From SHVO01 sp050246995 (GTDB taxonomy: Bacteria > Pseudomonadota > Alphaproteobacteria > Rhodospirillales > Rhodospirillaceae): a stretch of 64,000 nt of DNA. A program made the position numbers and the translations under genes. Location of the stretch: contig JBFWVA010000002.1 of NCBI GenBank assembly GCA_050246995.1, positions 1 through 64,000 on the forward strand. Direction: 5' to 3'. The notes under the pieces were generated by a model, which was not told the DNA's origin, made no database searches, and worked only from the letters and a program-made list of their open reading frames with translations. Shown piece by piece: positions 55,054-61,774 of this stretch (position 1 is the stretch's first letter; the number at the start of each line of letters is the position of its first letter).

Positions 55054-55413
55054 CTAAATCACCGTGATTCGCTTGACGCCGGGCGCACCGGTAACGACTA
55101 GTACGCTCGCTTGCGAGGCGAAGGCGCGCAGAGCGAGACTATTTCGAAGACCCGGTATCGGGACTGCCACCGTCTCGCCGGCCGGGACGGTCCGCTTCAC
55201 GTGATCATCCGGTGCTGTTGTCCCGCCGCATTCAAACGTAATCGTCCGGTCCGATGTGTCCGAGTTGTAAACTTGCAGTTCGCACACATCCAAGTCGGTT
55301 GCCGACGCCTGCGCCGTGTGGATGAGCGTGCCGGGCGTTGATGTGGCGACCACCTTGATCCCGCGCCCGTCCGTGGAGCCCGAAAGTGGGCGAACCGTGA
55401 TTGCCGTCGTCAT
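55054..55413 (-). CDS. small phage structural protein
   Basis: 119-aa beta-rich protein (TTAITVRPLSGSTDGRG ... CGGTTAPDDHVKRTVPAGE). Composition and context suggest a head-decoration or fibre-accessory protein; no family recognised. Its stop lies one base before the fibre start and its start overlaps the upstream gene end by four bases. Confidence 0.6.
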   Translation of the reverse strand: MTTAITVRPLSGSTDGRGIKVVATSTPGTLIHTAQASATDLDVCELQVYNSDTSDRTITFECGGTTAPDDHVKRTVPAGETVAVPIPGLRNSLALRAFASQASVLVVTGAPGVKRITVI

Positions 55414-56492
55414 ACGCTGAGTACTCCGCCAAGAAGGGTTTGGTTGCCTTCATCGAAAGTGAAACCGATGTTCATGGTGTCGCCATTGTCGGTTTTCACA
55501 AGCGAACCGCTTACGGTAAGAACGTCGTAGAGATAACCGGGGGCGGCTGCGGCATCGACTTTCACCGCGCCTGTGGCGGCGGGGATCGCGCCGGCCGCGA
55601 TCGCCGTCTCCATTTGGGTTTTATTGACCGCTTGCGTTCCGCTCGTCGCGGCGGCGACGCCGCTGATCTGGCCGGCGACGGTGAGCGCGCCATTGACCGA
55701 CGTGGCGCCCGGCAGGATGGTCGCCGCCGCGTTGTAGTAGTCCACGCCATCGCAGTACATCAGCGCCTTAGACCCGGGCGTGAGAACGACACCCGTCCCG
55801 CCCGCGCACTTGATCGTGACCGCGACCGAGGCTGCGTTCTCGACACTGATGAAATTATGGTACGCCGGAAATGTCAGCGTGCAGGCCGCGCCGGGCGATC
55901 CCGTCAGCTTCAATCGCGCGGCGGCGCCGACGTTCCCGGTCGTGTAGTTGGTCCACGAAATTGTGGCGTCGCAGATAAGTCCGTACCACGTCGGTCCGCC
56001 GTCCTTCATCGAGGGATAGCGGCCCAGACGCCCGTCGCCGGCTTCGATCACGGCGCGCCGCAGTTCGCGCGCTTCATTGAAGTAGATGCCCGTCAACTCG
56101 AGCGACAGGAACTTCTTTGCGTCCGCCTCATCGTCCAAGGCGAGGAAGATGACCTCGCAATCCACATGCGTGCCATCGTCGAGCGGAAATTTCATATGAT
56201 GCACGAACGGGGCAATGCGCGAGAATGGGCCGAAATCGTCGCCCCACCAGTCGCGCCATGTCTTGACCGTGGTGTTCTTCAAGTCCGGATAGGTATTACG
56301 CACGACAGCCCAGCGCGTGCGCCGCACCTTATCCGGCGAAGGCGCCTGCTCGCGCGCGCGCCGCATGATCTCTACACAGCACGTCACGGACTTCCCCGAC
56401 CCGAACGGCCCGAGGATGACGCGGCGGCGCGCCGACGAACGCATGAACCGCGCCGCCACGGGGCCCGGCGATCGATAGTTGATCGTGCTCAC
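55410..56492 (-). CDS. chimera: large terminase ATPase fragment fused to a tail-fibre-like C-terminus
   Basis: 360-aa protein. Residues 1-175 are the ATPase start of a large terminase: Walker A GPFGSGKS (28-35), ALDDEADAKKFLSLELTG, Walker B-like GIYFNEARE (135-143) and YPSMKDGGPTWYGLICDA. The expected continuation (TNPPDTDHW-type motif, then nuclease domain) is absent. From about residue 176 (near 55965) the text becomes beta-rich, fibre-like (GAACTLTFPAYHNF, KALMYCDGVDYYN). The frame is open throughout. The most likely cause is an internal prophage deletion removing portal and capsid genes. Confidence 0.75.
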   Translation of the reverse strand: MSTINYRSPGPVAARFMRSSARRRVILGPFGSGKSVTCCVEIMRRAREQAPSPDKVRRTRWAVVRNTYPDLKNTTVKTWRDWWGDDFGPFSRIAPFVHHMKFPLDDGTHVDCEVIFLALDDEADAKKFLSLELTGIYFNEARELRRAVIEAGDGRLGRYPSMKDGGPTWYGLICDATISWTNYTTGNVGAAARLKLTGSPGAACTLTFPAYHNFISVENAASVAVTIKCAGGTGVVLTPGSKALMYCDGVDYYNAAATILPGATSVNGALTVAGQISGVAAATSGTQAVNKTQMETAIAAGAIPAATGAVKVDAAAAPGYLYDVLTVSGSLVKTDNGDTMNIGFTFDEGNQTLLGGVLSV

Positions 56493-56501
56493 CTGCCGGT
56501 C

Positions 56502-56732
56502 TTAGACGGCGTCGGACGCGGCGTTGATGGTCACGGAGATCGGCTTACTTTCCGCGCCCTCGTCCCGGCCCGCCGTCTCCTTAAGCAAGTATTTCTCGAC
56601 CACCCACTGCCGCGCCTCGATCCGCATTTTCGCGGTGGCGATCTCGTCCTTGGACGCCGCTTGATCGGCGATACTGACAATTTCGCTGACCAAAGCGGAG
56701 GCTCGCTCCCGCCATGCATCCTGGGTACGCAT
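56502..56732 (-). CDS. small terminase-like phage protein
   Basis: 76-aa helical protein (TQDAWRERASALVSEIVSIAD ... ARQWVVEKYL) directly upstream of the terminase fragment, the usual place of terS. AGGAG lies five bases before the ATG at 56732; a GTG one codon earlier is an alternative. Identification is by position and helical, charged composition. Confidence 0.6.
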   Translation of the reverse strand: MRTQDAWRERASALVSEIVSIADQAASKDEIATAKMRIEARQWVVEKYLLKETAGRDEGAESKPISVTINAASDAV

Positions 56733-56908
56733 CACAACTCCTATTGTTGAATCCGCTGACCGATGATCGGGCGCGCGCCCAATCGCCTATGGCAAAGCGC
56801 CGGCAAATCTGATGATATCGGCGCTGATTTTATTGCGGGTCACCGGCGCGATTTCCCCCGGTGCTCCCGACGCTCAACCTTCTCAAACACGCAAATCACG
56901 TAAGATTC

Positions 56909-57907
56909 ATGACGTCAGAAGAGCTCTTCGAAGCGGTTGAAGCCGCCGAGCGCGCCGAGCGCGTTAAGCGCGGCCTTCCGCCCACGCATGTTCTCGATTT
57001 TGCGCAGTTCCCGTTTGCCTACGCGCCTGACGCTCTCGCGGAGTTCAAGCGCATCGTGACGGAGCAGCCCAACCATCCCTTTCTCCAGGCCTGTGTCCAC
57101 CTGGCGTACGGCGAAATTGACGCGGCCAACGACGCGATGGAGCGTTTTCAGCAGGGCGAGCCCGCCGACCCAAAAGCGGCCATGCGGTTCGGCGCGTTTC
57201 CCATCCCGCCCGCCATCATGGATCTCCCGCCCGTCGTGGGGACCTATCCCGAAGACACCGCCTACTTCCTGTGTTGCGACGGGGCGTACTTTCGCAATTT
57301 CGGCATCGTACTTTTGAGGTCGATCGCCGACCGCTCACCGGGCATGCGGGTGCACATGCACTTGATGAACCCCGACATGAGCCTCATGCGCTTTGTCGAA
57401 TCGTTGCCGCTCAAGATGTCCCTCACGCACGAGACATGCGCACCCAGCAATAAATACTATCATGCGGTGCGCCTGGTACGCTTCGCCGAGGCCCTGGAGA
57501 AAAACAAGGGCTCGCTGCTGATGACCGATGTCGATGCCTTGGCCGGCGGCGACATCAGCAAAGTCGTCGATGGCGCCTTGGCGATGCGCGTTCGCGCCGG
57601 GCGCCTCGCGCCGTGGAACCAGTTCAGCGCGTGTTTTATCCGCGGGGACGCCACATCCCGCGCCTATTTCCGCAGAGTCGCGGAGATCGTGAAGGCCTCT
57701 CCCCTGTGGTGGGGGATCGATCAATATGCGCTGTATTCCGCCTGGACCGCGCTTAAGCCCTCTATTGAATTGGTCGGCCCGAAGACCGCTTCGGTCATCG
57801 ACAGCGAGCCCGGCATCTTTTGGTTCACCGCCGGCGAAGCCAAGAAAAACCTGCTGACCGCGCCATCGGCCTACGCCAAGCTGTTCCAACGGTACATCCG
57901 GCAATAG
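56909..57907 (+). CDS. GT-A-like protein with DxD motif, copy 2
   Basis: 332-aa paralogue of the gene at 52708. Start at 56909 aligns the two N-termini (AERAERVKRGLPPTHVLD). Shared blocks: CCDGAYFRNFGIVLLRS, YYHAVRLVRFAEAL, D207-x-D209 (MTDVDALAGGD), MRVRAGRLAPWNQFSACF and FWFTAGEAKKNL. Again on the opposite strand to the structural genes. A sugar-transferase role is inferred from the DxD motif and layout; no host enzyme of the same kind is in the window. Confidence 0.7.
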   Translation: MTSEELFEAVEAAERAERVKRGLPPTHVLDFAQFPFAYAPDALAEFKRIVTEQPNHPFLQACVHLAYGEIDAANDAMERFQQGEPADPKAAMRFGAFPIPPAIMDLPPVVGTYPEDTAYFLCCDGAYFRNFGIVLLRSIADRSPGMRVHMHLMNPDMSLMRFVESLPLKMSLTHETCAPSNKYYHAVRLVRFAEALEKNKGSLLMTDVDALAGGDISKVVDGALAMRVRAGRLAPWNQFSACFIRGDATSRAYFRRVAEIVKASPLWWGIDQYALYSAWTALKPSIELVGPKTASVIDSEPGIFWFTAGEAKKNLLTAPSAYAKLFQRYIRQ

Positions 57908-57960
57908 CCCGTCACCGATCGTTTCCGTAAGCGTTTGCGCGCCTGAGATTTATGCGGGGG

Positions 57961-57996
57961 AAAACAAAAAGCGCCCCGACGGAAATCGGAGCGCTT
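57961..57996 (-). terminator. terminator of the MptE-like gene
   Basis: AAGCGC(T)CCGA stem pairing across TTCC with TCGG(G)GCGCTT (one internal mismatch), followed on the minus strand by TTTGTTTT. It lies 17 bases after the gene's stop. Confidence 0.7.
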
Positions 57997-58000
57997 CAGT

Positions 58001-58047
58001 GGTACGGTACATTTATGAGCATCGCTCATCGGGCCATTTTTCGTCAA
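58001..58047. repeat. direct repeat copy R1
   Basis: Structure GGTACGGTAC-ATTTATGAG, 16-base spacer, ATTTTTCGTCAA. Shared with R2 at 59079 with one mismatch in the first 19 bases, equal spacer length and an identical second block. It covers the last codons of the MptE-like gene. Confidence 0.85.
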
Positions 58048-59035
58048 CAGAAATCGTCTGCGCTTCGCGAATAATATTTTTTATTTCGCATTTTCCCGCG
58101 ATCACTTCGACATAACCGCCGACGCGCGCCGGGTCGGCGTTGCAGGCGGGGTCCGCATGCAGTCCGATCATCGCGGCGAAGAACGGCAGCAGCCCCGCAC
58201 CGTGGACCGTGAGGGCGAAATCGCGCCGCAACACGCCCGCCGCAAAATTCTTCGGCATGTCCTCGATGAACTTGTCGAAGTCCATTTGCTGGCGCGCCAT
58301 GTGGCTGTTGGTGTCGAAAACGTATTTCTTTCCGCGAAATCGCAGCGACAGCGTTCCCGAATCGGCGTCAGATGCTTCGTCCTTGGCGTAGGCGTGAAGC
58401 CGCCCCGCCGCGCGCGAGCTATCCATGCCAAAAAGATGAAACCGGTGGGCGCCCATCGCGTGACCCAGCTGCATGGCGCGAAGCCCGACGGTTGTCCCGC
58501 CCGGCACGACGAACCAAGGCCGCTGCGGCCAGCACTGCCGCAAGTAACGATTGGGTTCGGGGCCTTCGTCAAAATCCTGGCCCGCGTGCCAAAGAAAAAC
58601 GGGATAGTCCTTCAGGGCGTCGAACGTGTCGTCATGGCACTGCGACGCCAGGAAATAGCGCACATCCTTTCGCGGTCGCCTTACGTAATCGGCCACCCAC
58701 TCTTTCGGATCGAGCAGAACGTGGCCCCACGGCACGATGCCCCGCTCGAGCAGCCAATCGTGCGACTTGTTGACGCTGACAATATTGGCGCCCCCGCGCC
58801 TAAGGGCGCGGATCGCGTCAACCTCCTGCGCGATGGACGGACCGCCTCCAATAATCGCCCAGGTCCCCGCGGCCAGCGGGCATTCGTGGAACGTCGGCAA
58901 GCCGCGCGCCATGGCCCGGCCCGCCCGTGCGCGCACCTCGGTGCGCCCGATGCGGCCGCCGCCGCTTTGCAGAAAGCGCGCACGGATCCCCGCGCCGCTC
59001 ACATCGTCGAGGAGCGCAGGGGTGACCATTGGCAT
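58013..59035 (-). CDS. MptE/DUF115-like protein
   Basis: 340-aa protein with TWAIIGGGPSIAQEVDAIRAL (GGGPS at 63-67) and NIVSVNKSHDWLLERGIVPWGH, the signature of the DUF115 / 6-hydroxymethylpterin pyrophosphokinase MptE-like fold also seen in Maf flagellin glycosylation proteins. The start at 59035 is chosen because a terminator hairpin lies directly upstream; a second in-frame ATG follows two codons later. It is flanked by direct repeats of its own 3' end. Within the prophage it is plausible cargo for glycan or nucleotide-sugar chemistry. Confidence 0.7.
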   Translation of the reverse strand: MPMVTPALLDDVSGAGIRARFLQSGGGRIGRTEVRARAGRAMARGLPTFHECPLAAGTWAIIGGGPSIAQEVDAIRALRRGGANIVSVNKSHDWLLERGIVPWGHVLLDPKEWVADYVRRPRKDVRYFLASQCHDDTFDALKDYPVFLWHAGQDFDEGPEPNRYLRQCWPQRPWFVVPGGTTVGLRAMQLGHAMGAHRFHLFGMDSSRAAGRLHAYAKDEASDADSGTLSLRFRGKKYVFDTNSHMARQQMDFDKFIEDMPKNFAAGVLRRDFALTVHGAGLLPFFAAMIGLHADPACNADPARVGGYVEVIAGKCEIKNIIREAQTISVDEKWPDERCS

Positions 59036-59042
59036 CCGGAAA

Positions 59043-59070
59043 TAAAAAAGCCCCGTCGGTGGGACGGGGC
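59043..59070 (-). terminator. terminator immediately upstream of the MptE-like gene
   Basis: Minus strand GCCCCGTC-CCACC-GACGGGGC followed by TTTTTTATT, only eight bases before the MptE-like ATG. It belongs to the R2 repeat unit, which has no intact gene in front of it. Confidence 0.8.
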
Positions 59071-59078
59071 GCGGAACA

Positions 59079-59125
59079 GGTACGGTATATTTATGAGTGT
59101 GCGCGCGGCCGCTATTTTTCGTCAA
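59079..59125. repeat. direct repeat copy R2
   Basis: Second copy of GGTACGGTA(T)ATTTATGAG-N16-ATTTTTCGTCAA. On the minus strand it reads as the last codons of an MptE-like gene (GAC GAA AAA ... TCA TAA) with an internal TAG, suggesting the 3' scar of a lost second gene copy. Confidence 0.8.
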
Positions 59126-59157
59126 GAAAATTCGCCGCGGATTTTTTTGTGAAATAG

Positions 59158-59193
59158 AGAACGGCCGATCCCTGAAAGGAGATCGGCCGTTCT
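59158..59193 (-). terminator. 13-bp hairpin downstream of the SH3-domain gene
   Basis: AGAACGGCCGATC and GATCGGCCGTTCT flank a 10-base loop. It lies about 80 bases after the stop of the minus-strand SH3 gene. The following sequence is only moderately T-rich. Confidence 0.6.
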
Positions 59194-59273
59194 GCGGGCC
59201 TTGAGGCGTCCACACCGCTTTTACAGCGGGAGACTTAACGAGCCTCTCGGCTTCACATCTTCATAGAGGCGGA

Positions 59274-59834
59274 CTAATCGCGGCGCGGGTTATTCGGTGC
59301 ACGGTCGTTACGGTTACGCACACCGTCACCATCCCGATCCCGATCGCGGTTATTACGGATTCCATCACCGTCGCGGTCGCGATCGAAGCGATTCGGGATA
59401 CCGTCGCGGTCCTGATCGCGGCGCGCGAAATCACGATAGCGGTCGCGGTCGCGGTAGAAGCCCGAGCGGCGGTAGTTGTCATGCCAATAGGTGTCGAAGC
59501 TGAAGGTCAGCATCGGCAGGGCGATACGCGGTCCGTATTCGACCACGCGGACCGGACGGCCTCTGTAGCGCAGGCGCAGATCCTCGCCTTCGACCCAGCC
59601 GCGTACGCCGCGCACGCTGACGTCGCACCAGTCATAGCGGTTAATACAGCCGTGAATCTGGACGCGGGTATTGCGATTGAGGGTCGTCACGCGCGGATAG
59701 TCGTTGTCCGGGCCGGCGTACAGCGCAGTGCGGCCGTCCGTGAAGCCTTGCGCGGCTTGCGCCGCGACGGGTACCGCGAACGCCAAAGCGGCCAGCGGCA
59801 GGACATAACGCGCACGAGAAATCATGTTTTTCAT
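59274..59834 (-). CDS. exported SH3-domain protein with C-terminal Asp/Arg repeats
   Basis: 186-aa protein. Signal peptide (about 1-27), bacterial SH3-type domain (about 28-92, TDGRTALYAGPDNDYPRVTTL ... GWVEGEDL), a Tyr/Arg-rich linker, and a repetitive tail of DRDGDGI/V-type units (about 140-180) similar to thrombospondin type 3 calcium-binding repeats. GGAGG lies six bases before the ATG. A periplasmic or surface location binding peptidoglycan is inferred. It sits inside the phage-gene block but looks like a bacterial gene. Confidence 0.85.
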   Translation of the reverse strand: MKNMISRARYVLPLAALAFAVPVAAQAAQGFTDGRTALYAGPDNDYPRVTTLNRNTRVQIHGCINRYDWCDVSVRGVRGWVEGEDLRLRYRGRPVRVVEYGPRIALPMLTFSFDTYWHDNYRRSGFYRDRDRYRDFARRDQDRDGIPNRFDRDRDGDGIRNNRDRDRDGDGVRNRNDRAPNNPRRD

Positions 59835-59972
59835 AAAATGCCTCCGAGAGAGCGAACGATGCAGAGGTCATTCAACGCGGCCGGCATGGCGTGAGCGCGG
59901 CAGCATTTGGGCAAATGCTGCCGCATTGAGTTAACCTTCACGCAGGGCGTGTACAGAACAAAGCGTTTACCC

Positions 59973-60458
59973 TTAAGCCGCCGCGCGCCGGGCGGCCGCC
60001 TTGTTGTAGTCGATGAGGCGGCACAGCGCGGTGCGAAGCTTATCGAGGGTGCGCGGATTCGTACGGCGATAGATCACCGCGTTGACCAGCGCGTCATAAA
60101 CCGCGCGCTCTTTCAGGAAGCTCACCACGCGCTTCAAACGCGCTTCGGCCTCGGCCTGCGTCGCTTCATCCCAGGCGCCGCCGTCACCGCTTGGCATGAA
60201 TTGCGCCATGAGACTTTGCGCGAACGGCGGCTTGAACACCCGGCCCCACAGGACGCCGAACTCCATGCCGGCGACATACATGCGCCGCGACTGTTCATGA
60301 GCGTCGGAGAGATAGCCGCGCACATACAAGATTCCCAGCGGATGCTCAGCGTAGGAAGGATCGGCGCCGCCGGTCAGGAACGCCCGCTTCGCGATCAGCT
60401 CCGGGGTACCGCAGTCGATATTGGGTCTATTGAGCTTGGGGCGGCCGCGTTTTGCCAT
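59973..60458 (-). CDS. hypothetical phage-associated protein (161 aa)
   Basis: Basic N-terminus (MAKRGRPKLNRPN) with an AT-hook-like GRPK, then a helical body (ILYVRGYLSDAHEQSRRMYVAG; EARLKRVVSFLKERAVYDALV). Divergent from the repressor gene across an operator region, the position of a first early phage gene. Function unknown, DNA binding possible. Confidence 0.6.
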   Translation of the reverse strand: MAKRGRPKLNRPNIDCGTPELIAKRAFLTGGADPSYAEHPLGILYVRGYLSDAHEQSRRMYVAGMEFGVLWGRVFKPPFAQSLMAQFMPSGDGGAWDEATQAEAEARLKRVVSFLKERAVYDALVNAVIYRRTNPRTLDKLRTALCRLIDYNKAAARRAAA

Positions 60459-60538
60459 GGGAGGAAGTCCTTTCGGTGTGATGTGAGCGTGGTCGTTATG
60501 ATCCCGTCATGTGCGAATCGAACCAACATAGGGACAAT

Positions 60539-60567
60539 TTAGTAACTATTATGGGGACATTGTCAAC
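60539..60567 (-). promoter_or_regulatory. possible leftward promoter opposite the repressor
   Basis: Minus strand TTGACA (60562-60567) with a 17-base spacer to TACTAA (60539-60544). It would transcribe the 161-aa gene and overlaps the operator at 60542-60558, so the repressor could block it. The -10 match is poor. Confidence 0.4.
60542..60558. promoter_or_regulatory. repressor operator O1
   Basis: GTAACTATTATGGGGAC, identical at 15 of 17 positions to the site at 61387. It contains a TATTAT -10-like hexamer reading towards the repressor gene. A further GGGAC half-site lies at 60531-60535. Confidence 0.6.
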
Positions 60568-60609
60568 AAACGACTTGCGTCCACGGCGAGATGGGGCAAA
60601 ATAGGCGCC

Positions 60610-61314
60610 ATGATCGCCGCACCGCAGAAGTCCCGGCTCCGGAACCGGATCAAGGAATTCAGACTCGCGCGCCAATGGTCGCTCGAGAAGCTGGGTGAAC
60701 GCGCCGACACCACGCGGCAGCAAATCTACAAGCTTGAAAACGGCGAGCTGAGATTGTCGCAGGAATGGATGGAGCGTCTTGCCAAGGCGTTTGGCGACGG
60801 GATGCGGCCGGCCGATCTTCTGCCCGACCAGGACTCCAACAAATCACCACCCCGAACGCCCCGCGAGCTTGCGGCGCCATCAAACCAATCCGCGTTGAGC
60901 TTCGAGGACAGGGATTACCGGTCCGGTCCGCGGGACCTTCCGATTCTGGGGTACGTGAAAGCCGGACAGGTGGGGCTGTTCATTGACCAGGGCGAGCGCC
61001 AGGGCGTCACAGTGCGGCCGGAAGCCCTTCGCGATGTGCGCACCGCATATGCGGTGCGCGTTCACGATGTCAGCATGTCGCCAGCCTTCGAGCCGGGCTA
61101 TGTGCTGCATGTCGACCCGACCCGGCCCGTGCGGCCGGGAGACAATGTAGTCATTCAAACCGCCGATGGTCAGGCGTTCATCAAACGCCTCGTCCGGCGG
61201 ACCGAGCGGCTCATCATCTGCGAGCAGTTCAACCCGCGCGAACCCATGGAATTCAAGCCGTCGAAAGTGAAGGCCATTCATATGGTCGTCGGCTGCGCCA
61301 TGGTCGAGGTTTAG
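60610..61314 (+). CDS. LexA/CI-like phage repressor (HTH + S24 peptidase)
   Basis: 234-aa regulator. The HTH_3-type DNA-binding domain (about 11-55, WSLEKLGERADTTRQQIYKLENG) is followed by a linker and an S24 peptidase domain with the Ala118-Gly119 cleavage site (VKAGQVG), nucleophile Ser155 (DVSMSP) and Lys192 (AFIKRL). It should repress phage genes until RecA-stimulated self-cleavage. The start has only a weak GGGG upstream. It is divergent from the 161-aa gene. Confidence 0.9.
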   Translation: MIAAPQKSRLRNRIKEFRLARQWSLEKLGERADTTRQQIYKLENGELRLSQEWMERLAKAFGDGMRPADLLPDQDSNKSPPRTPRELAAPSNQSALSFEDRDYRSGPRDLPILGYVKAGQVGLFIDQGERQGVTVRPEALRDVRTAYAVRVHDVSMSPAFEPGYVLHVDPTRPVRPGDNVVIQTADGQAFIKRLVRRTERLIICEQFNPREPMEFKPSKVKAIHMVVGCAMVEV

Positions 61315-61368
61315 GCCCCCCGCGCCTCATTCTCCGTCCCGATTCGAGGACCAGCACGGCGAACGCCA

Positions 61369-61397
61369 TTGACATTGGCCCGGAAAGTCCCTATTAT
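61369..61397 (+). promoter_or_regulatory. consensus promoter with repressor operator
   Basis: TTGACA (61369-61374), 17-base spacer, TATTAT (61392-61397). The operator GTCCCTATTATGGGGAC (61387-61403, dyad GTCCC-N7-GGGAC) overlaps the -10, so the S24 repressor probably controls it. It drives the 114-aa gene 33 bases on. Confidence 0.75.
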
Positions 61398-61403
61398 GGG
61401 GAC
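61387..61403. promoter_or_regulatory. repressor operator O2
   Basis: GTCCCTATTATGGGGAC, a dyad with one mismatched pair around a central T. Near-copy of the site next to the repressor gene. Confidence 0.65.
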
Positions 61404-61429
61404 GTTCTTGAAGAAAGGGCTAAGCCTTT

Positions 61430-61774
61430 ATGCCGGAAGGCGGCGGCGGAAAAACGGCCAGGCTGCATGGCTCCGCCTCCCTCCACCTGCGCACCCTCAC
61501 GGCCCTTCACGACTCTCTTTTTGCCCCGCATTTCCGCGCCCTGGAGAACTATGGCGCGACGCCTCCGCCGCCGCCCACGATATCCGATGTGGTTACCGCG
61601 GCGAAGGCGGCGCTGGCGTGGCACCGGGGAAAGGAAATTGAGGTCGCGGCGGAGCTAGACCGGCGCCGCGCCGGCGGCGGCAATCCGGCGCTTATCGACG
61701 AGACGGCGCGCACGCTCGCGCATCACCGGTCCGAGCAAGAACGTATTGGCGCGGAACTCGCCGCGCTTCAGTGA
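61430..61774 (+). CDS. hypothetical 114-aa protein under repressor-type promoter
   Basis: Unrecognised. Begins MPEGGGGKTARLHG, has a proline run (TPPPPPTISD) near residue 45 and a helical C-terminal half (DRRRAGGGNPALIDETARTLAHH). GAAAGGG precedes the ATG. The consensus promoter and operator mark it as a regulated phage or SOS-induced gene. Its last seven bases overlap the end of the convergent TonB receptor gene. Confidence 0.6.
   Translation: MPEGGGGKTARLHGSASLHLRTLTALHDSLFAPHFRALENYGATPPPPPTISDVVTAAKAALAWHRGKEIEVAAELDRRRAGGGNPALIDETARTLAHHRSEQERIGAELAALQ

Larger units (their letters stand above)
48543..61774. mobile_element. defective prophage remnant
   Basis: A contiguous block of phage-type genes: spanins, endolysin, holin-like proteins, virion and fibre proteins, a terminase fragment, a small-terminase-like gene, an S24 repressor with operators, and several plus-strand cargo genes. 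Portal, scaffold/protease, major capsid, tape measure and integrase genes were not seen, and the large terminase is truncated and fused to a tail protein, so it should not make virions. Limits are set by gene content; no direct-repeat attachment sites were identified. Confidence 0.8.

Noticed and set aside
55401..56750. 449-aa open frame antisense to the terminase chimera
   Set aside because: Arg/Gly-rich shadow frame with no motif; the minus-strand frame carries Walker A/B motifs.
48543..57907. Gene transfer agent cluster
   Set aside because: No capsid, portal or GTA-type gene order; spanins, a repressor and a truncated terminase indicate a decayed prophage.
58020..58047. R1/R2 repeat read as a TTGACG promoter (minus strand)
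   Set aside because: The nearest AT-rich -10-like hexamer is about 24 bases away, too far for sigma70; the repeat is better explained as a duplicated gene end.
59899..59922. GGCAGCATTTG inverted repeat as a terminator
   Set aside because: An 11-base dyad with a two-base centre but no T tract on either strand; may be an operator or chance.
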